A stretch of DNA of 64,000 nt from Ephydatia muelleri (lineage: Eukaryota; Porifera; Demospongiae; Spongillida; Spongillidae): positions 4,209,542-4,273,541 of the forward strand of contig JABACO010000006.1 in the NCBI GenBank assembly GCA_013339895.1, written 5' to 3'. Every line of letters begins with the position of its first letter. Position 1 is the stretch's first letter. Below the pieces are notes generated by a model, which was not told the DNA's origin, searched no databases, and saw only the letters and a program-made list of their open reading frames with translations. The translations under genes and the position numbers were made by a program. Shown piece after piece: positions 63,933 to 64,000 of the stretch.

Positions 63933-64000
63933 ATTTCTGCAATCCGTTCACTACGAAAGCAGAAGATGAGGTAGCATCTGTTTCAATGCTTGGACGCTCA

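Overview
The window is animal nuclear DNA. Its genes are split into many short exons with GT/AG introns, and the encoded proteins are immunoglobulin (Ig) and fibronectin type III (FN3) receptors plus a secreted or lysosomal lipase. Between them lie degenerate DNA transposons, retroelement fragments and long (TG)n, (CA)n and (GA)n microsatellites. The receptor architecture and the retroelement family fit an early-branching invertebrate. I favour a sponge, but that is inference and no marker gene here proves it.

Layout. 1.0-7.1 kb (minus strand): a ten-exon type I membrane receptor with three Ig and three FN3 domains; the exons join into a 703-residue frame. 7.4-8.9 kb: a fold-back element with a TTAA-flanked element nested inside. 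10.7-12.8 kb: a decayed reverse-transcriptase element. 14.0-17.4, 18.7-21.5 and 33.2-36.6 kb (plus strand): three paralogous receptors with one plan: signal peptide, Ig, FN3, a second FN3 split over two exons, a Cys-rich module, a transmembrane exon and a short tail. 22-33 kb: transposon remnants. 35-44 kb: satellites and repeats. 44.9-45.2 kb: the 3' remnant of another receptor. 47.4-51.5 kb (minus strand): a complete four-exon LCAT/PLA2G15-type lipase gene whose first intron holds a 1,000-N gap. 55-58 kb: a small transposon, a deleted lipase copy, and another receptor tail in inverted order relative to 45-48 kb. 59.1-61.9 kb: a decayed hAT transposon. 62.3-63.1 kb: orphan receptor-like exons.

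Main result. This is a cluster of Ig/FN3 transmembrane receptors built almost entirely from phase-1 exons. Three paralogues share one Cys-rich exon that is nearly identical at the DNA level while their Ig domains have diverged strongly. That is the pattern of a variable head on a homogenised stalk, as in animal recognition-receptor families. One copy carries frame breaks, one has an ITIM-like tyrosine motif in a candidate tail, and an inverted duplication has scattered receptor tails and a lipase fragment. A role in self/non-self recognition or adhesion is inference from architecture. Exon structures were worked out by hand from splice signals, phase and homology between copies.
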